DNA of 64,000 nt from Algoriphagus sp. Y33 (GTDB lineage: Bacteria; Bacteroidota; Bacteroidia; Cytophagales; Cyclobacteriaceae). This document shows positions 52,722 through 61,483 of the stretch, one piece after another; position 1 is the stretch's first letter; every line of letters begins with the position of its first letter. The notes beneath the pieces were generated by a model. That model saw only the letters and a list, made by a program, of their open reading frames with translations. It had not been told where the DNA came from and made no database searches. The DNA is taken from contig NZ_CP061947.1 in the NCBI RefSeq assembly GCF_014838715.1, forward strand, positions 5,074,001 through 5,138,000, in the 5' to 3' direction. The translations under genes were made by a program, and so were the position numbers.

Positions 52722-52781
52722 GTGAGTAGCAAGTATCAAGATGTAAGATATTAGATTCTAGAACCTAGAGCCTAGAAACTA
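52722..52781 (+). repeat. AAGTAGC word-repeat family, copy 3
   Basis: Begins directly after the stop codon with GTGAGTAGCAAGTATCAAG, then ATGTAAGATATTAG, ATTCTAGAACCTAGAGCC and TAGAAACT. Same vocabulary as the copies at 46430, 47400 and 51038. Confidence 0.6.
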
Positions 52782-52841
52782 TGTGATAGAATAATAAGCC
52801 ACATTCACTATTCGTCCTAATCAATGATCAAGCTTGGCTGT

Positions 52842-52880
52842 GACCTTTGCGTTTTCTTTGTGCTCTTTGCGGCTAAAATT
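52842..52880 (-). repeat. CGCAAAG-type word repeat after the rhomboid gene
   Basis: On the minus strand, directly after the stop codon: AATTTTAGCCGCAAAGAGC, ACAAAGAAAACGCAAAGGTC. Other copies are at 37296-37325 and, more diverged, 3455-3508. Confidence 0.55.
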
Positions 52881-53819
52881 CTACTTTTTCGAAAACTCAA
52901 ACAGCTTCCGTTTCTCTTCCTTATTCAGTGCTTCGTAACCTCTGTCGGCGATTTTGTCCAGTATCTTATCTATTTCCTCTTGGGTTGCCTCACCGGAATT
53001 AACGGGTGTAGAAGTAGATTTAGAAGACTTCTTGAAAGAGGAAAATCCACCCCCACTGGTGGTTTTTGCTTTACGGTAGGAGACTTTTACATTGCTTTTT
53101 CTCCCGGAGAAAAGATCCTCGAAAAAAATCCCAACCTTCTGCACAGGCACTCCCCAATCATTTCCTTTACGGAGCTGAATGATGTAGAGATAACCAAGCA
53201 ATGCTCCTCCCAAGTGTGCCAGTTCTCCGCCTGCATTAGCACCTACAGAATTGGCAAATGATAGAATCACATAGAAGATCGCAATATATTTGATCTTTAC
53301 CGGCCCTAGTAGTAATAGGAAGAATGTAGTATTAGGACTGAGGGTAGCTGCTCCTACCACGATAGCAAATACTCCTGCACTCGCTCCAAGCATCAGGGAA
53401 CTATTGATAGACTGACTGAAATAAGGAGCCAAATTGTATATCAGTACATAAAAAAGTGCTCCAGCCAAACCTCCAAGAATGTAGAGATTGGCTAGCTTTC
53501 TACTTCCCAGAAACTGATGAATCAGCTGTCCAAACCAGAAGAGGAAAAGCATGTTAAAGAGAATATGGAATATTCCCTCATGCAAAAACATGTAGGTAAA
53601 AATACTCCATGGCTGTGTACCGAGTCTCGGTAAAGCAGCAGGCATCATCAGATATGAAAGCGCGGTGGTGTACAAATCACCCAATCCACCGATAGTCATA
53701 AACACCCGAAAGATCAGCACAACGAAAAACACCAAAAGATTAATGGCAATCAGCTTGTAAAGGCTATTGTCACTGTGCTTAAAAGCATTCCGAAGATTTT
53801 CCCAAAAGTTACCGTACAT
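52881..53819 (-). CDS. rhomboid-family intramembrane serine protease (second of tandem pair)
   Basis: Membrane serine protease of 312 residues with about six helices. Catalytic elements are the Ser in LMLGASAGVFAIV and the His in ELAHLGGALLGYL; the oxyanion region HEGIFHILFNMLFLF (HxxxN) is intact. A polar C-terminal tail (about 230-312, including SFKKSSKSTSTPVNSG and a charged end EALNKEEKRKLFEFSKK) is cytoplasmic. It starts two bases after the stop of the first rhomboid gene. Substrates unknown. Confidence 0.92.
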   Translation of the reverse strand: MYGNFWENLRNAFKHSDNSLYKLIAINLLVFFVVLIFRVFMTIGGLGDLYTTALSYLMMPAALPRLGTQPWSIFTYMFLHEGIFHILFNMLFLFWFGQLIHQFLGSRKLANLYILGGLAGALFYVLIYNLAPYFSQSINSSLMLGASAGVFAIVVGAATLSPNTTFFLLLLGPVKIKYIAIFYVILSFANSVGANAGGELAHLGGALLGYLYIIQLRKGNDWGVPVQKVGIFFEDLFSGRKSNVKVSYRKAKTTSGGGFSSFKKSSKSTSTPVNSGEATQEEIDKILDKIADRGYEALNKEEKRKLFEFSKK

Positions 53820-53821
53820 AG

Positions 53822-54613
53822 TTAATAAAAGCTGTTTCTGTCTTTTTTCCAGAAGTAAACCAAAACTCCGCCAATCACCAATCCGCTCAGGTGGGCGAAG
53901 TGTGCCACATTGTCCAGTGGATTATTCACAAATACGTTATATATGGTATAAAGGCTATAAAAAAGCACCATATATTTTGCCTTGATGGGGATAGGGGGGA
54001 AGAGCAAGAATAATTGAGTATTGGGGAAAAGCATCGCAAATGCGATCAAAACCCCGAAAAGAGCACCTGAGGCTCCGACCATAGGTACGTTTCTCTGTAC
54101 CTCCAAAATTGCATCAAGAGTTTGGTTAGCCTGGCTGATTATATTTAGGTCATCAGGATTGCGGCTATAATCATCCACAAAATCGAATACAGTCCGCTTG
54201 AAAAAACCACGATTTTCGATTACCAGTTTATTGAAGGTTTCCGGATCAGGGTTGCTCTGGAACATAGCTACTTTTTCCTCCAGATTGTTCATCCGGTAAG
54301 CGGTATAGCCAGAATATAAGACCCCAGATCCTATACCACAAACCATCCAAAGGATCAGTAGTTTCTTTGGTCCCAGAAACTGCTCTAACAAAGGCCCGAA
54401 AATCAGCAATCCAAACATATTGCCAAACAAATGCCAAAAATCAGCATGCATAAACATGTACGTCAGAAACTGAAATGGTTTGAAATAAGGGCTGTGAATA
54501 TAATAAAGCGCAAACCACTGATTCAACTGCGGAAAGATAAATTGGGACACGATAAGTAGCCCAATGTTGATGATCAGTAGGTTTTGGACTACAGGAGTTA
54601 TATTTCTAAACAT
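53822..54613 (-). CDS. rhomboid-family intramembrane serine protease (first of tandem pair)
   Basis: 263 residues, about six helices. Catalytic Ser lies in PMVGASGALFGVLI and His in VAHFAHLSGLVIGG, with HADFWHLFGNMFGLL as the HxxxN region. Between helices 3 and 4 it has an insertion of about 60 polar residues (VAMFQSNPDPETFNK to SQANQTLDAILEVQ) absent from its neighbour, which may form an external recognition loop. It starts one base after the mutL stop, so the two are co-translated. Both active-site residues are present in both rhomboids. Confidence 0.92.
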   Translation of the reverse strand: MFRNITPVVQNLLIINIGLLIVSQFIFPQLNQWFALYYIHSPYFKPFQFLTYMFMHADFWHLFGNMFGLLIFGPLLEQFLGPKKLLILWMVCGIGSGVLYSGYTAYRMNNLEEKVAMFQSNPDPETFNKLVIENRGFFKRTVFDFVDDYSRNPDDLNIISQANQTLDAILEVQRNVPMVGASGALFGVLIAFAMLFPNTQLFLLFPPIPIKAKYMVLFYSLYTIYNVFVNNPLDNVAHFAHLSGLVIGGVLVYFWKKDRNSFY

Positions 54614-54614
54614 G

Positions 54615-56462
54615 CTATTTGCCGAAGAAGGAATGAATACTGCTTAAATCTAATTTCACGAACGTTTTGTTCCCTCCCAATCCATAATTTGGGTTTTGAC
54701 AGGCAAATAGATGACCTACCAGGGTTTCCATCTCTTGTGAATTTAGTTTTTGCCCTTTTTTCAAGGACGATTTGCGGGCTAATGAGCGCGCTAGATTTTC
54801 TCTTGTATCGAGCGAAAGTTCACTTTTGAAATGCTTGTATTGCTCCAATAGCCCTTCAAAAAGCTCTTTTTCGTTTTTGACAGGTATATCCGCAGGGACA
54901 CCCTGAATGAGTACTGTATCCTTGCCAAACTCTGAAACCATAAAACCCAAACTGTGGAGTTCAGGCATAATATCCATCACCAACGCATAATCCGAGGGGC
55001 CGAGATTGATGGTCGGAGGGAAGAGACATTGCTGTGAAGTCCCTTGAGCGAGTTTCAGCTGTCGCAAATAGCGCTCATAGAGAACCCGCTCATGAGCAGT
55101 CTGCTGATCAATAATCAAAAAACCTGTGGACATCTGGGCGACTACATAGCTAAGTTCAACCTGAAAAGTAGCTCCGGTAGATTCCGTTTCAGTACGTTTC
55201 GGGATAAATTCACCGGCATCATCCGGTTTTGCTCTACTTTCAAAAGTCAAAACTTCCGTCTCTTCGGGCTGGATAGTTTGTTTAACTTCCCTCGTAGTTG
55301 GCTGGGTGCCTTCAAATAGTTTCTCCCAGCCCGATGTACTTGCCTGCTTGAATTCAGGTGTATTGAATGATTTGTAGCTATATTCACGATCCACCTGCAC
55401 TTTTTTCTCAGGATCTTTGTCCCACTTTTCGTTAAAATTCACGTCAAGACTAAAATCAAGTGAAGGAACGACATGATGTGCCCCCAGAGCCTGTTTTACC
55501 GCAGAGCGAATCACCGCATAGATTGTCCGTTCGTCGTCAAACTTGATCTCAGTTTTGGTGGGGTGGACATTGATATCGATATGAGAAGGGTCGATTTCCA
55601 GAAAAAGCACATAAAATGGATGCTGATCCTGCTGTAGCAATCCTTCAAAAGCCGAACTTACAGCATGATTCAGGTAGCTGCTTTTGATGTAACGATTGTT
55701 GACAAAGAAAAACTGCTCCCCCCGGGTTTTCTTGGCATTTTCAGGTTTTCCTATATATCCTTTCACGTTCACATGAGGGGTTAGTTCCTCGCAGGGAACA
55801 AGTTGTCCTTGGTAGTTTTTGCCAAAAAGCCCCACAATTCTATGACTAAGCTTGCCTGGCGTAAGGCTAAATACTTCCAGGTCTTGCTGAAACAACGAAA
55901 ATCCGATTTCAGAATACGAAAGTGCCACCCGCTGAAATTCATCCACGATATGACGCATTTCCACGGGATTGGACTTCAGGAAATTTCTTCGGGCGGGCAC
56001 ATTATAAAACAGGTTTTTCATAGAAACCGAGGTTCCTACATTTCCTGCAAACGGTTCTTGCTTTTTCACTTCTGATCCTTCTATTTGGATCAATGTTCCC
56101 AGTTCAGACTCTGCTTGTCTGGTTTTCAATTCCACCTGAGCTACTGCGGCGATAGAAGCCAGCGCTTCTCCCCGAAACCCAAATGTCCTGATAGAAAAAA
56201 GATCTGAGGAACTGCGGATTTTGGATGTAGCATGGCGCTCAAAACTCATACGGGCATCGGTAGCAGACATGCCTTTCCCGTTATCAATTACTTGGATTAG
56301 TTGTTTCCCTGATTCTTTTATCACCACTTGCACTTGGGAAGCACCTGCATCCACAGCATTCTCAAGAAGTTCCTTGAGTGCGGATGCGGGTCTTTGAACT
56401 ACTTCTCCCGCTGCAATTTGATTGGCTATCGCATCAGGGAGGAGCTGGATGACATCACTCAT
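54615..56462 (-). CDS. mutL: DNA mismatch repair protein MutL
   Basis: GHKL-type ATPase of 615 residues that links MutS mismatch recognition to strand removal. The N-terminal motifs are all visible: IANQIAAGEVVQRPASALKE, ELLENAVDAGA, VIDNGKGM, RHATSKI and TFGFRGEALASI. The C-terminal dimerisation domain begins about residue 425 (QVELSYVVAQMSTGFLIID); it contains QTAHERVLYER, not the DQHAxxE metal motif, and LARKSSLKKGQKL. Lacking the exact DQHA(X)2E form, endonuclease activity is uncertain. It overlaps the upstream hypothetical gene by eight bases. Confidence 0.96.
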   Translation of the reverse strand: MSDVIQLLPDAIANQIAAGEVVQRPASALKELLENAVDAGASQVQVVIKESGKQLIQVIDNGKGMSATDARMSFERHATSKIRSSSDLFSIRTFGFRGEALASIAAVAQVELKTRQAESELGTLIQIEGSEVKKQEPFAGNVGTSVSMKNLFYNVPARRNFLKSNPVEMRHIVDEFQRVALSYSEIGFSLFQQDLEVFSLTPGKLSHRIVGLFGKNYQGQLVPCEELTPHVNVKGYIGKPENAKKTRGEQFFFVNNRYIKSSYLNHAVSSAFEGLLQQDQHPFYVLFLEIDPSHIDINVHPTKTEIKFDDERTIYAVIRSAVKQALGAHHVVPSLDFSLDVNFNEKWDKDPEKKVQVDREYSYKSFNTPEFKQASTSGWEKLFEGTQPTTREVKQTIQPEETEVLTFESRAKPDDAGEFIPKRTETESTGATFQVELSYVVAQMSTGFLIIDQQTAHERVLYERYLRQLKLAQGTSQQCLFPPTINLGPSDYALVMDIMPELHSLGFMVSEFGKDTVLIQGVPADIPVKNEKELFEGLLEQYKHFKSELSLDTRENLARSLARKSSLKKGQKLNSQEMETLVGHLFACQNPNYGLGGNKTFVKLDLSSIHSFFGK

Positions 56463-56868
56463 GTTTTTTCTTGGGTTTTAGCCTGAAGAAAAAATAGATC
56501 GCCGCTACAAGTGCCCCTGCGTATCCCATGTACTCAAATATGACAGGACCCAAATACACGTACCCAAAAATAGATCCCAGAAGCAATAAAAATATAAAGG
56601 TCCGTATCATCGCTGTAGAAGCAAAGATATTTGCTCCATCACGCTCTTTTATCCCCTTATGTTGCGCAAAGGACCCACGAATACCTGCGCCATAAGAGCC
56701 GAAATCCCGTGAGGTTCCATCACTTTTCTCCAGAAGTCCCTGAGCTTCCAAGTCTTTTTTGATCTGGGAGGTTCTATGCTCGATCTCCTCACGCACCGGA
56801 TCATAATACCGTGGTTTGATATCAAATCTCATGGGAGCGGCGGTGCGAAATACAGATGGGAATTTCAT
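56455..56868 (-). CDS. hypothetical membrane protein upstream of mutL, 137 aa
   Basis: N-terminal 85 residues are soluble and charged (RFDIKPRYYDPVREEIEHRT, QIKKDLEAQG), resembling a helical cytoplasmic domain. Two hydrophobic helices follow (MIRTFIFLLLLGSIFGYVYL and GYAGALVAAIYFFFRL), ending in a basic tail KPKKKHE. It overlaps mutL by eight bases and shares its operon with the rhomboids, an order I recall as common in Cytophagales, though no function is known. The ATG at 56866-56868 lies within a repeated start module (see 56863-57102). Confidence 0.75.
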   Translation of the reverse strand: MKFPSVFRTAAPMRFDIKPRYYDPVREEIEHRTSQIKKDLEAQGLLEKSDGTSRDFGSYGAGIRGSFAQHKGIKERDGANIFASTAMIRTFIFLLLLGSIFGYVYLGPVIFEYMGYAGALVAAIYFFFRLKPKKKHE

Positions 56869-57102
56869 ATGTTTATATTTTCCTTTAAGTGGTCATATGG
56901 AATCCCGCAAGGTAGGACAATCATCCCTACGAGTGAAGTTATCGTCATGCTCGATTTCATATGATTATAAATTTCTTTAAGTGGCCATAACCCGTACCTT
57001 GACGAAAGAAACGGGAGAACCTGTCTCGAACTCGATTCGGGACAACCTCTCATGGATTATAATAATCCAAATGTGTATTGTCTTCCACATGCTCGATTTC
57101 AT
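56863..57102 (-). repeat. repeated start-codon module upstream of the mutL operon
   Basis: Two 34-base units (56863-56896 and 56955-56988) are about 29/34 identical; on the minus strand each reads ATGRCCACTTAAAG, an AT-rich stretch and CATATGAAA. The words ATGAAATCGAGCAT occur at 56947-56960 and 57089-57102 (identical over 14 bases). A further variant lies upstream of the dehydratase at 61289-61415. The first unit includes the ATG of the hypothetical gene. The remaining 57103-57376 holds only the upstream region of the GH3 gene. Confidence 0.55.
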
Positions 57103-57376
57103 GACGTTGTAATTTTTAAAGTGTGCTTCACGTTAAGTTAAAAGCACATCGTGGGAATAAGTTCCAGCATATTGACCGGATATCAAATTTATCACCTTTT
57201 TAACCCGGTTTAGGGCTGAATGTTACCTTATCTTTCAGTATCTTCAACTAAAGAAGTTCTAAACTTCGTAAATGGAGTAGCCACTGGGCTTAGAAGGTTT
57301 GCAAAAGCCAAAGGATATCGAATCGGTCGGTTCACAAATTTATTTAGAAAGTTAAGGATTAAAAATTTACTCAAGA

Positions 57377-60337
57377 ATGAGCAATAAGCTTTGGAGAATT
57401 TTCGCAGTTGGTATTATAGCTCTTACATTTTCTTCGGGAAAACTCGATGAATCATTAAAAATAGCAGATCCGCTTTCTACCACGGATTCAATGGATCAAC
57501 TCAATTGGGTAGACTCTGTCTTCAGTAGTCTTACTTTTGATGAGCGCTTGGGTCAGCTTTTTATGGTTGCGGCTTACTCCAATAAGGATCAGAAGCATGT
57601 AGATGAAATCAGCACTCTCATAAAAAAAGAAAATCTTGGTGGGTTGATTTTTTTTCAGGGAGGACCTAATCGACAGGCACGTCTGACCAATTACTACCAA
57701 GCTCAATCAAAAACTCCGCTGCTGATAGCCATGGATGCAGAATGGGGAATTAGTATGCGACTGGATTCCGTGCCCGATTTTCCAAAAGCGATGACGTTGG
57801 GTGCTGTGCAAAATCCTGACTTGGTGTATACTATGGGGAAGGAAATTGCAAGACAATTTAAGGAACTAGGTATGCACATCAACTTCGCCCCTGTGGTGGA
57901 TGTGAATTCCAACCCTGAAAATCCAGTGATCGGGTACCGGGCATTTGGAGGAGATAGAGAAGTAGTAACCAGCCATGCTATTTCGTATATGAAAGGACTA
58001 CAGGACAACGGGGTGATTGCAAATGCAAAGCATTTTCCCGGCCATGGAGATACCGAAGCCGATAGCCATTATTCTTTGCCGGTGATCAAAAATCATGAGC
58101 AACGGATCTGGGATGTGGATTTATACCCTTATCAGGAACTTTTCAAGGAAAACCTAATGTCTGTAATGGTAGCTCACTTAAATGTTCCCAGTCTAGACGA
58201 TGCGGGAAATATGGCTACCAGTCTTTCCAAAAAAGTGGTGACAGACCTACTTCAGAACCGGATGAATTTTCAGGGTTTGATCTTTACGGATGCGCTTAAT
58301 ATGAAGGGTGTCGCCATCTCCAATGCCCCTGGAGAAGTAGATTTAAAGGCATTGCTGGCAGGAAATGATGTTCTGCTCTATTCTCAGGATGTACTAAAAG
58401 CCAAAACACTTATCAAATCGGCAGTAGCGGATGGAAGGATTTCTGAAAAGGAAATTAATCGTAGGGTAAAAAAGATTTTGCGTGCTAAGTACTGGGCTGG
58501 ACTGAATGCGTACAAACCCATCAACACCTATAAGCTTGCAGAGAGACTGGATACGCCTGAGACGCAGACAATCATTGAGGAGCTATATGCCGATGCCATC
58601 ACAGTCGCTGTGAATAAAGGCAATCTACTTCCTTTCAAAAACCTAGATCTAACCCGTTTTGCAAGCCTGAGCATAGGTGATGAAGGAAAAGATTTTCAGA
58701 AATACCTATCCAAGTACGCTAAATTTGAACATTTCAGTATAGCCAAGGCTGCTAACGAGACAACTCATTACAATACCATGAAGCAGCTGGAAGACTTCGA
58801 TGTAGTAGTAGTCGGCTTAATGGGTGTGACGAACAGTCCAAAAAGAAAATTTGGCATTTCTGATAGTGATGTGAAATTCATAAAGGATCTTGCAAAGCGT
58901 CAAAAGGTGGTGACGGTGCTTTTTGGCAATGCATATGCCGCACAGCAATTGGAGGGAATCGGGAATGTCGTATTTGCTTATGAAAATAATCCGGTGACCC
59001 AAGAGCTGGCTCCCCAGATACTTTTCGGAGCCAGAAATGCAACAGGTATTTTGCCGGTAACGGTGAGTGGAGAGTTTACGGCTGGGGTAGGAGGATACAT
59101 GAAGGCTATCAATAGGCTATCGTATGGCACTCCCGAAAGTGTAGGACTGGATGGCAAGACGCTCGATAAGATAGATGAAGTGGCTAATCGGGCAATCAAA
59201 ATCCAAGCTACCCCTGGGGCAAATGTTTTGGTTGTGAAAAATGGAAAAGTGGTTTTTGAGAGATCCTATGGGAAGTTAGAGTACACGTCCAGTCCTGCTG
59301 TGAATTCTGAGACAGTTTATGACTTGGCTTCCATCACCAAAGTATTGGCAACAACCCAAGCAGTGATGTTTCTAGAAAGTCGCGGGGAGTTGGATATGGG
59401 AAATTCTCTGGAAGATTATCTTCCCGAACTCAAAGGCACAAATAAAGGAAAGATGGTGCTGAGAGATGTAATGGCGCATGAAGCAGGGCTGGTTGCATTT
59501 ATTCCCTATTATGCCCGAACAGTAGAAGCAGGTCAATGGCGCGGGGATTATTACAAGCCAATGTCTTCACTTGGTTTTACAAGACCCATTTCCAACGACA
59601 TGTTTGGAATGGACGCCCTTCGTGACAGTATCTGGCACTGGACTGTGGAATCGAAAATCACCCCAATTCCCAGAGGAGCGGGGAAGCATAAATATGTATA
59701 CTCTGACCTTACCATGTACTTGATGCAGGCAGTAGTAGAACGGATAGTGAATCAGCCTATGGAAACATTTTTAGATCAAAACTTTTATGCGCCTCTTGGG
59801 CTTAGCACCATGACGTTCAACCCGGCTTTTAAGATGCCAATTGACAATATAGCACCAACTGAAAATGATATAGTATTCCGAAAAAGGTTAGTCCGGGGAT
59901 ATGTGCATGACCCGGGGGCGGCCATGTTTGGTGGAGTGGCAGGTCATGCGGGCCTTTTCGGGAAAGCAAATGATCTCGCCGTAATGATGCAGATGATGTT
60001 GAACCAAGGCAACTACGGGGGAGTGGACCTCATACGACCGGAGACGGTGAAGAAATTCACCAAAAACCAATCCAGCCAAAGTCGCAGGGGCTGGGGCTGG
60101 GACAAGCCCAACACTGAAGTAGGGAAGGGTGGATCTGCAGGAGACTTGGCTCCAAAATCCACCTTTGGACATACAGGATTCACAGGAACCTGTGTATGGG
60201 CAGACCCTGACAATGATCTGATTTATGTATTTCTTTCGAACCGTGTCTACCCAGATGCTACGAATACTAAATTGCTCAAAGAAGGAATTCGTACAGAAAT
60301 CCACGATATCATTTATGAGGCAATGGGCAAGAGATAG
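57377..60337 (+). CDS. fusion of GH3 beta-N-acetylhexosaminidase-like and serine beta-lactamase-like domains
   Basis: Exported protein of 986 residues with an N-terminal hydrophobic signal (IFAVGIIALTFSSG). Residues about 45-400 are a GH3 domain of NagZ type: KHFPGHGDTEADSHYSLP holds the catalytic loop and Asp305 (IFTDALNMKG) is the nucleophile. A GH3 C-terminal domain follows (about 400-590). Residues about 600-985 are a class C beta-lactamase/penicillin-binding-like serine hydrolase with the SxxK Ser652-Lys655 (ASITKVL), a YSD motif in YVYSDLTMYLMQ and HTG in FGHTGFTGT. Together they could cut muropeptides or cell-wall amino sugars. It is convergent with the dehydratase gene, six bases apart. 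Confidence 0.92.
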   Translation: MSNKLWRIFAVGIIALTFSSGKLDESLKIADPLSTTDSMDQLNWVDSVFSSLTFDERLGQLFMVAAYSNKDQKHVDEISTLIKKENLGGLIFFQGGPNRQARLTNYYQAQSKTPLLIAMDAEWGISMRLDSVPDFPKAMTLGAVQNPDLVYTMGKEIARQFKELGMHINFAPVVDVNSNPENPVIGYRAFGGDREVVTSHAISYMKGLQDNGVIANAKHFPGHGDTEADSHYSLPVIKNHEQRIWDVDLYPYQELFKENLMSVMVAHLNVPSLDDAGNMATSLSKKVVTDLLQNRMNFQGLIFTDALNMKGVAISNAPGEVDLKALLAGNDVLLYSQDVLKAKTLIKSAVADGRISEKEINRRVKKILRAKYWAGLNAYKPINTYKLAERLDTPETQTIIEELYADAITVAVNKGNLLPFKNLDLTRFASLSIGDEGKDFQKYLSKYAKFEHFSIAKAANETTHYNTMKQLEDFDVVVVGLMGVTNSPKRKFGISDSDVKFIKDLAKRQKVVTVLFGNAYAAQQLEGIGNVVFAYENNPVTQELAPQILFGARNATGILPVTVSGEFTAGVGGYMKAINRLSYGTPESVGLDGKTLDKIDEVANRAIKIQATPGANVLVVKNGKVVFERSYGKLEYTSSPAVNSETVYDLASITKVLATTQAVMFLESRGELDMGNSLEDYLPELKGTNKGKMVLRDVMAHEAGLVAFIPYYARTVEAGQWRGDYYKPMSSLGFTRPISNDMFGMDALRDSIWHWTVESKITPIPRGAGKHKYVYSDLTMYLMQAVVERIVNQPMETFLDQNFYAPLGLSTMTFNPAFKMPIDNIAPTENDIVFRKRLVRGYVHDPGAAMFGGVAGHAGLFGKANDLAVMMQMMLNQGNYGGVDLIRPETVKKFTKNQSSQSRRGWGWDKPNTEVGKGGSAGDLAPKSTFGHTGFTGTCVWADPDNDLIYVFLSNRVYPDATNTKLLKEGIRTEIHDIIYEAMGKR

Positions 60338-60343
60338 GATTCG

Positions 60344-61294
60344 CTAGAAAGGTAATTTACCCAAATCCACATTGCCTCCCGAGAGGATAATTCCAACTTT
60401 CTTGCCACTGAATCTATCTTGATTAGCTAATAAGGCTGCCAAAGGGACAGCGCAAGAAGGTTCCACAACGATTTTCATCCGCTCATAGATCAGACGCATT
60501 GCATCTATGATTTGTGGATCCGAAGCTAGTAGTATGTCAGATACGTAGGCTTGAATCAGTTTGAAATTCCAAGCACCCAATGAGGTTCGTAATCCATCGG
60601 CGATGGTATTTGGAGCAGTTTGAGGAATTAATTTGTTTGCATGGAAGGATTGAAAAGCATCGTCAGCTCCTTGAGGCTCTGTACCGATAACCTCAATGCT
60701 GAGATTTAGGTAATGCGCAGCTAAAGAAGTCCCGCCAAGCAAACCTCCTCCGCCCACAGGAGTTAGAATGACATCTAAATCTTCTTGATCCTCGATTAGC
60801 TCCAATGCACAGGTAGCTTGTCCCTCTATTACATCCATATTGTCGTAAGGAGGGATAAACGTAGCTCCCGTTTTTTTCACGGTTTCTTCCAGAGCAGTTT
60901 CTCTTGCTTCAAGGGTCGGTTCGCATTCTATAATAATCCCTCCATAACCCTTCACGGCCTTCTTTTTGATTTCAGGAGCATTGGAGGGCATCACGATGTA
61001 GGAAGGGGTTCCTGCAAGAGTAGCCGCTCTTGCCAATGCTGCTGCATGATTTCCACTACTATGTGTTGCTACTCCTTTAGCCTTTTGTGTATCGGTAAGC
61101 TTCATTACAGCATTTGCCGCACCTCTTGCTTTAAATGCACCGACTTTCTGAAAGTTTTCACACTTGAAAAATATTTCACACCCTGCAATTTCGTTGATTG
61201 CTGATGAAGTCATAATAGGCGTTCGGTGAATAAACTGCTGGATACGTTCATGTGCCGCTTGGATATCAGCAAGGGATGGGAAGTCAATTTTCAT
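60344..61294 (-). CDS. PLP-dependent threonine/serine dehydratase-like enzyme
   Basis: Fold-type II pyridoxal phosphate enzyme of 316 residues, of the IlvA/serine racemase group. The PLP lysine is in VGAFKARGAANAV, the phosphate-binding glycine loop in TPVGGGGLLGGTS, and the conserved HSSGNHAAALA block is present. It lacks an ACT-like regulatory domain, so it is the short, non-feedback-inhibited catabolic or racemase-like form rather than full-length biosynthetic IlvA. The start is the ATG at 61294 (MKIDFPSLADI); an in-frame upstream ATG at 61339 would add MTTEKKKVIKY, which is part of the repeat module 61289-61415. Serine racemase activity cannot be excluded. Confidence 0.9.
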   Translation of the reverse strand: MKIDFPSLADIQAAHERIQQFIHRTPIMTSSAINEIAGCEIFFKCENFQKVGAFKARGAANAVMKLTDTQKAKGVATHSSGNHAAALARAATLAGTPSYIVMPSNAPEIKKKAVKGYGGIIIECEPTLEARETALEETVKKTGATFIPPYDNMDVIEGQATCALELIEDQEDLDVILTPVGGGGLLGGTSLAAHYLNLSIEVIGTEPQGADDAFQSFHANKLIPQTAPNTIADGLRTSLGAWNFKLIQAYVSDILLASDPQIIDAMRLIYERMKIVVEPSCAVPLAALLANQDRFSGKKVGIILSGGNVDLGKLPF

Positions 61295-61415
61295 GTATTT
61301 TATAACTTTTTTCTTTTCAGTGGTCATTATCTGTCCCAAACTCGATTAGGGAAAATCCCGCATTACGGATCAGCTTGCGTCATGCCTATCGGCCGCCAAG
61401 CAGGCTCGATTTCAT
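61289..61415 (-). repeat. diverged copy of the repeated start module upstream of the dehydratase
   Basis: On the minus strand: ATGAAATCGAGCC (61403-61415), then about 75 bases including ATCGAGTTTGGGACAGATA, then ATGACCACTGAAAAG and ATAAAATACATGAAA. The stop TAA seen in the other copies (ATGRCCACTTAA) is changed to GAA, leaving the unit open and in frame with the dehydratase. Confidence 0.45.
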
Positions 61416-61483
61416 GCGCTGAAATTAGCTAAATTTGGGTTTGGTAGCTTAAGAATACTAGATGATATTCCTATCTTCCCTGC

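Noticed and set aside
56865..57053. 62-codon minus-strand frame upstream of the hypothetical gene before mutL
   Set aside because: It lies entirely in the repeated start modules and ends at the next start; better explained as repeat sequence than as a protein.
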